This document shows, one piece after another, positions 63,052 to 64,000 of a stretch of 64,000 nt of DNA. The notes under the pieces are model-generated. The model ran no database searches. It saw nothing but the letters and a program-made list of their open reading frames with translations, and was not told the origin of the DNA. Source of the DNA: Erythrobacter mangrovi. Lineage in GTDB: Bacteria > Pseudomonadota > Alphaproteobacteria > Sphingomonadales > Sphingomonadaceae. Within the stretch, counting starts at the first letter, position 1. Every line of letters starts with the position of its first letter. The position numbers were made by a program, and so were the translations under genes. The stretch is taken from assembly GCF_013260645.1 (NCBI RefSeq), contig NZ_CP053921.1, positions 2,839,289 to 2,903,288 of the forward strand, given 5' to 3'.

Positions 63052-63519
63052 CTAATCGAGACGTCCGTATTTGTTTGCGAAGCCGCTTTGATCGCCGGCG
63101 GCGAGGAGCTTTGCCTGACCGACCCAATCGTCGCGCCGGATGCGTCCCTGGAAGCGGCCGAGCTGCGCATCGATGCGGTCGATTTCGCCATCGTCCCACG
63201 CTGCGACCTGCGCGAAGCTGGTCACGCCGAGCTCGCCAAGCAGGGCAGCCAGCTTGGGTCCCAATCCCTTGATCCGCGTGAGATCGTCGCCGCTGGGCGG
63301 TGCAGCCGTGACTGGCTTCGGTTCCTGTTTCGCGGCAGGTGCACTGTCGATCAGCGCCTTGTTCCGCTCGGCGGGCGATGCGCCTTCATCCAGCACGTCC
63401 TTGACCGTGCCGGTCACGCGCGTGCGGCGCGAAGCCTTGAACACGTACCACGCAATTACCAGGCCCAGCGCCAGTGCGATCACCACCGCGGGCCAATAGG
63501 TCTGGAGCAATTCCGTCAT
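63052..63519 (-). CDS. Membrane-anchored helix-hairpin-helix protein
   Basis: A 155-residue protein with one N-terminal membrane helix (WPAVVIALALGLVIAWYVF, about 9-27), a linker rich in Ala, Lys and Pro, and a C-terminal helix-hairpin-helix region (DDLTRIKGLGPKLAALLGELGVTSFAQVAAW). Similar domains are often called FEN1-like or flap-endonuclease-like, but the nuclease residues are not evident. It overlaps the tiny membrane ORF by four bases and belongs to the OmpA operon. Confidence 0.85.
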   Translation of the reverse strand: MTELLQTYWPAVVIALALGLVIAWYVFKASRRTRVTGTVKDVLDEGASPAERNKALIDSAPAAKQEPKPVTAAPPSGDDLTRIKGLGPKLAALLGELGVTSFAQVAAWDDGEIDRIDAQLGRFQGRIRRDDWVGQAKLLAAGDQSGFANKYGRLD

Positions 63520-63632
63520 TCGCTATCCTCTTGTGTCGTCGTGGCGTCACGGGCCCACAGAGCCCAGCCGATCGCGATTCCCGCGCCATAGGCAGCCAGC
63601 AAGGTCACCACCAGTTCGAACCACACCGGCAT
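63516..63632 (-). CDS. 38-residue membrane protein
   Basis: A short ORF of 38 codons between the OmpA and HhH genes. It starts one base after the OmpA stop, and its stop overlaps the HhH start (ATGA). The product is MPVWFELVVTLLAAYGAGIA followed by GWALWARDATTTQEDSE, giving one membrane helix with a short charged tail. Tight coupling on both sides makes translation likely. Function unknown; it may stabilise or position the operon's other membrane proteins. Confidence 0.7.
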   Translation of the reverse strand: MPVWFELVVTLLAAYGAGIAIGWALWARDATTTQEDSE

Positions 63633-63633
63633 C

Positions 63634-64000
63634 TCAGCGCGCTCCCGGCGTGTCGACGGGGGTGGGAACGGGAGGTTCGGTGCGGATCACGGCGAATTCG
63701 ATACGGCGGTTGGCGGGGTCATCGGGGGTGAGCCCTTCCACAGGCTTGGCCGATCCGACGCCGCGTGCACGCAACCCGTCGCGCGGGATGCCGCGCCGGA
63801 CCAGCGCCTCGCGCACCGCACGCGCGCGTTGCATGCTCAACGCGATATTCCCCGGTTCGGCACCCGAACTATCGGTGTGGCCCGTTATCGAGATGATCGC
63901 GCCAAGGCAGGGGCGCAACGAGGCTGCGACTTCGTCGAGCAGCAGCTGGCTGGCCGGAAGCATCCGGCTCGATCCCTCTTCGAAACGGATCGAGCGGCTT
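63634..64000 (-). CDS. OmpA-family protein, N-terminus cut by the window edge
   Basis: The frame runs past 64000 (sequence SIRFEEGSSRMLPASQLLLDEV before the first internal Met), so the true start is outside. The OmpA C-terminal peptidoglycan-binding domain is complete: ITGHTDSSGAEPGNIALSMQRARAV, LRARGVGSAKPV and NRRIEFAV. It anchors an outer-membrane or periplasmic protein to the cell wall. A Pro/Thr-rich tail (EPPVPTPVDTPGAR) follows. It heads the operon with the tiny membrane protein and HhH protein. Confidence 0.9.
   Translation of the reverse strand, partial: SRSIRFEEGSSRMLPASQLLLDEVAASLRPCLGAIISITGHTDSSGAEPGNIALSMQRARAVREALVRRGIPRDGLRARGVGSAKPVEGLTPDDPANRRIEFAVIRTEPPVPTPVDTPGAR

Overview
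The window is high-GC, densely packed chromosomal DNA of an alphaproteobacterium, most likely a marine or freshwater sphingomonad of the Erythrobacter/Altererythrobacter type. That placement is inferred from gene content: a TonB-linked maltodextrin locus with tryptophan-halogenase-like proteins, a LOV-like histidine kinase, several acyl-CoA dehydrogenases and a cysD-cysNC pair. It rests on protein families, not on a marker gene. No prophage, insertion sequence or CRISPR array is visible. The one RNA gene recognised is tRNA-Lys(UUU) at 4303-4378.

Layout. 1-4174: a partial unknown gene, msrA, an exported methyltransferase-like protein, an N-carbamoylputrescine amidase, folK and a WcaF-like acetyltransferase. 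4303-5978: tRNA-Lys, then an AT-rich ATP-grasp gene. 5979-18608 is the accessory and signalling block: a TIR-TM-TolB-like-TPR protein, an acidic lipoprotein, a Sel1-repeat/trypsin fusion, a SLOG plus SLATT-like membrane protein, a REC-EAL-REC-HTH regulator coupled to a LOV-like hybrid histidine kinase, a small exported trypsin-like protease and a secreted unknown protein. 18669-22605: cysD-cysNC sulfate activation, divergent from a LuxR-type regulator across a perfect 18-bp palindrome. 22792-26209: two acyl-CoA dehydrogenase genes (one lacking the middle domain) and an aldehyde dehydrogenase. 26213-30951: an operon for a membrane- or periplasm-facing molybdenum hydroxylase (2Fe-2S subunit, Tat-exported Mo subunit, cytochrome c, XdhC, MocA).

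31045-48800 is a starch/maltodextrin utilisation locus. On the minus strand lie a TonB receptor and a translationally coupled run: halogenase, GH13 amylase, GH13 glucosidase, GH97, second halogenase, then a DUF4915-like protein. On the plus strand lie a LacI regulator, an MFS sugar permease, a ROK kinase and an exported GH13. The expected flow is outer-membrane uptake by the TonB receptor, periplasmic cleavage by exported GH13/GH97 enzymes, import by the permease, cytoplasmic hydrolysis and phosphorylation, with LacI acting at CGTATACG operators on both sides of its gene. 48998-52342: beta-oxidation genes (thiolase divergent from enoyl-CoA hydratase and acyl-CoA dehydrogenase) around a probable operator. 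52434-58995: an exopolysaccharide cluster (O-antigen ligase-like, Wza, Wzc, TPR protein, glycosyltransferase). 58998-64000: FAH-family hydrolase and maleylacetoacetate isomerase, glutaryl-CoA dehydrogenase, a lone lasso-peptide-B2-like protein, a single-domain response regulator, and an OmpA / tiny membrane protein / HhH operon cut by the right edge.

Two dispersed non-coding repeats stand out: a 110-bp element at 22690-22799 and 48807-48916, and a 70-bp element at 581-650 and 60688-60757. The strongest candidates for new biology are these repeats, the halogenase-glycosidase operon, and the neighbourhood that places a TIR protein near a SLOG/SLATT-like protein and a Sel1-protease.
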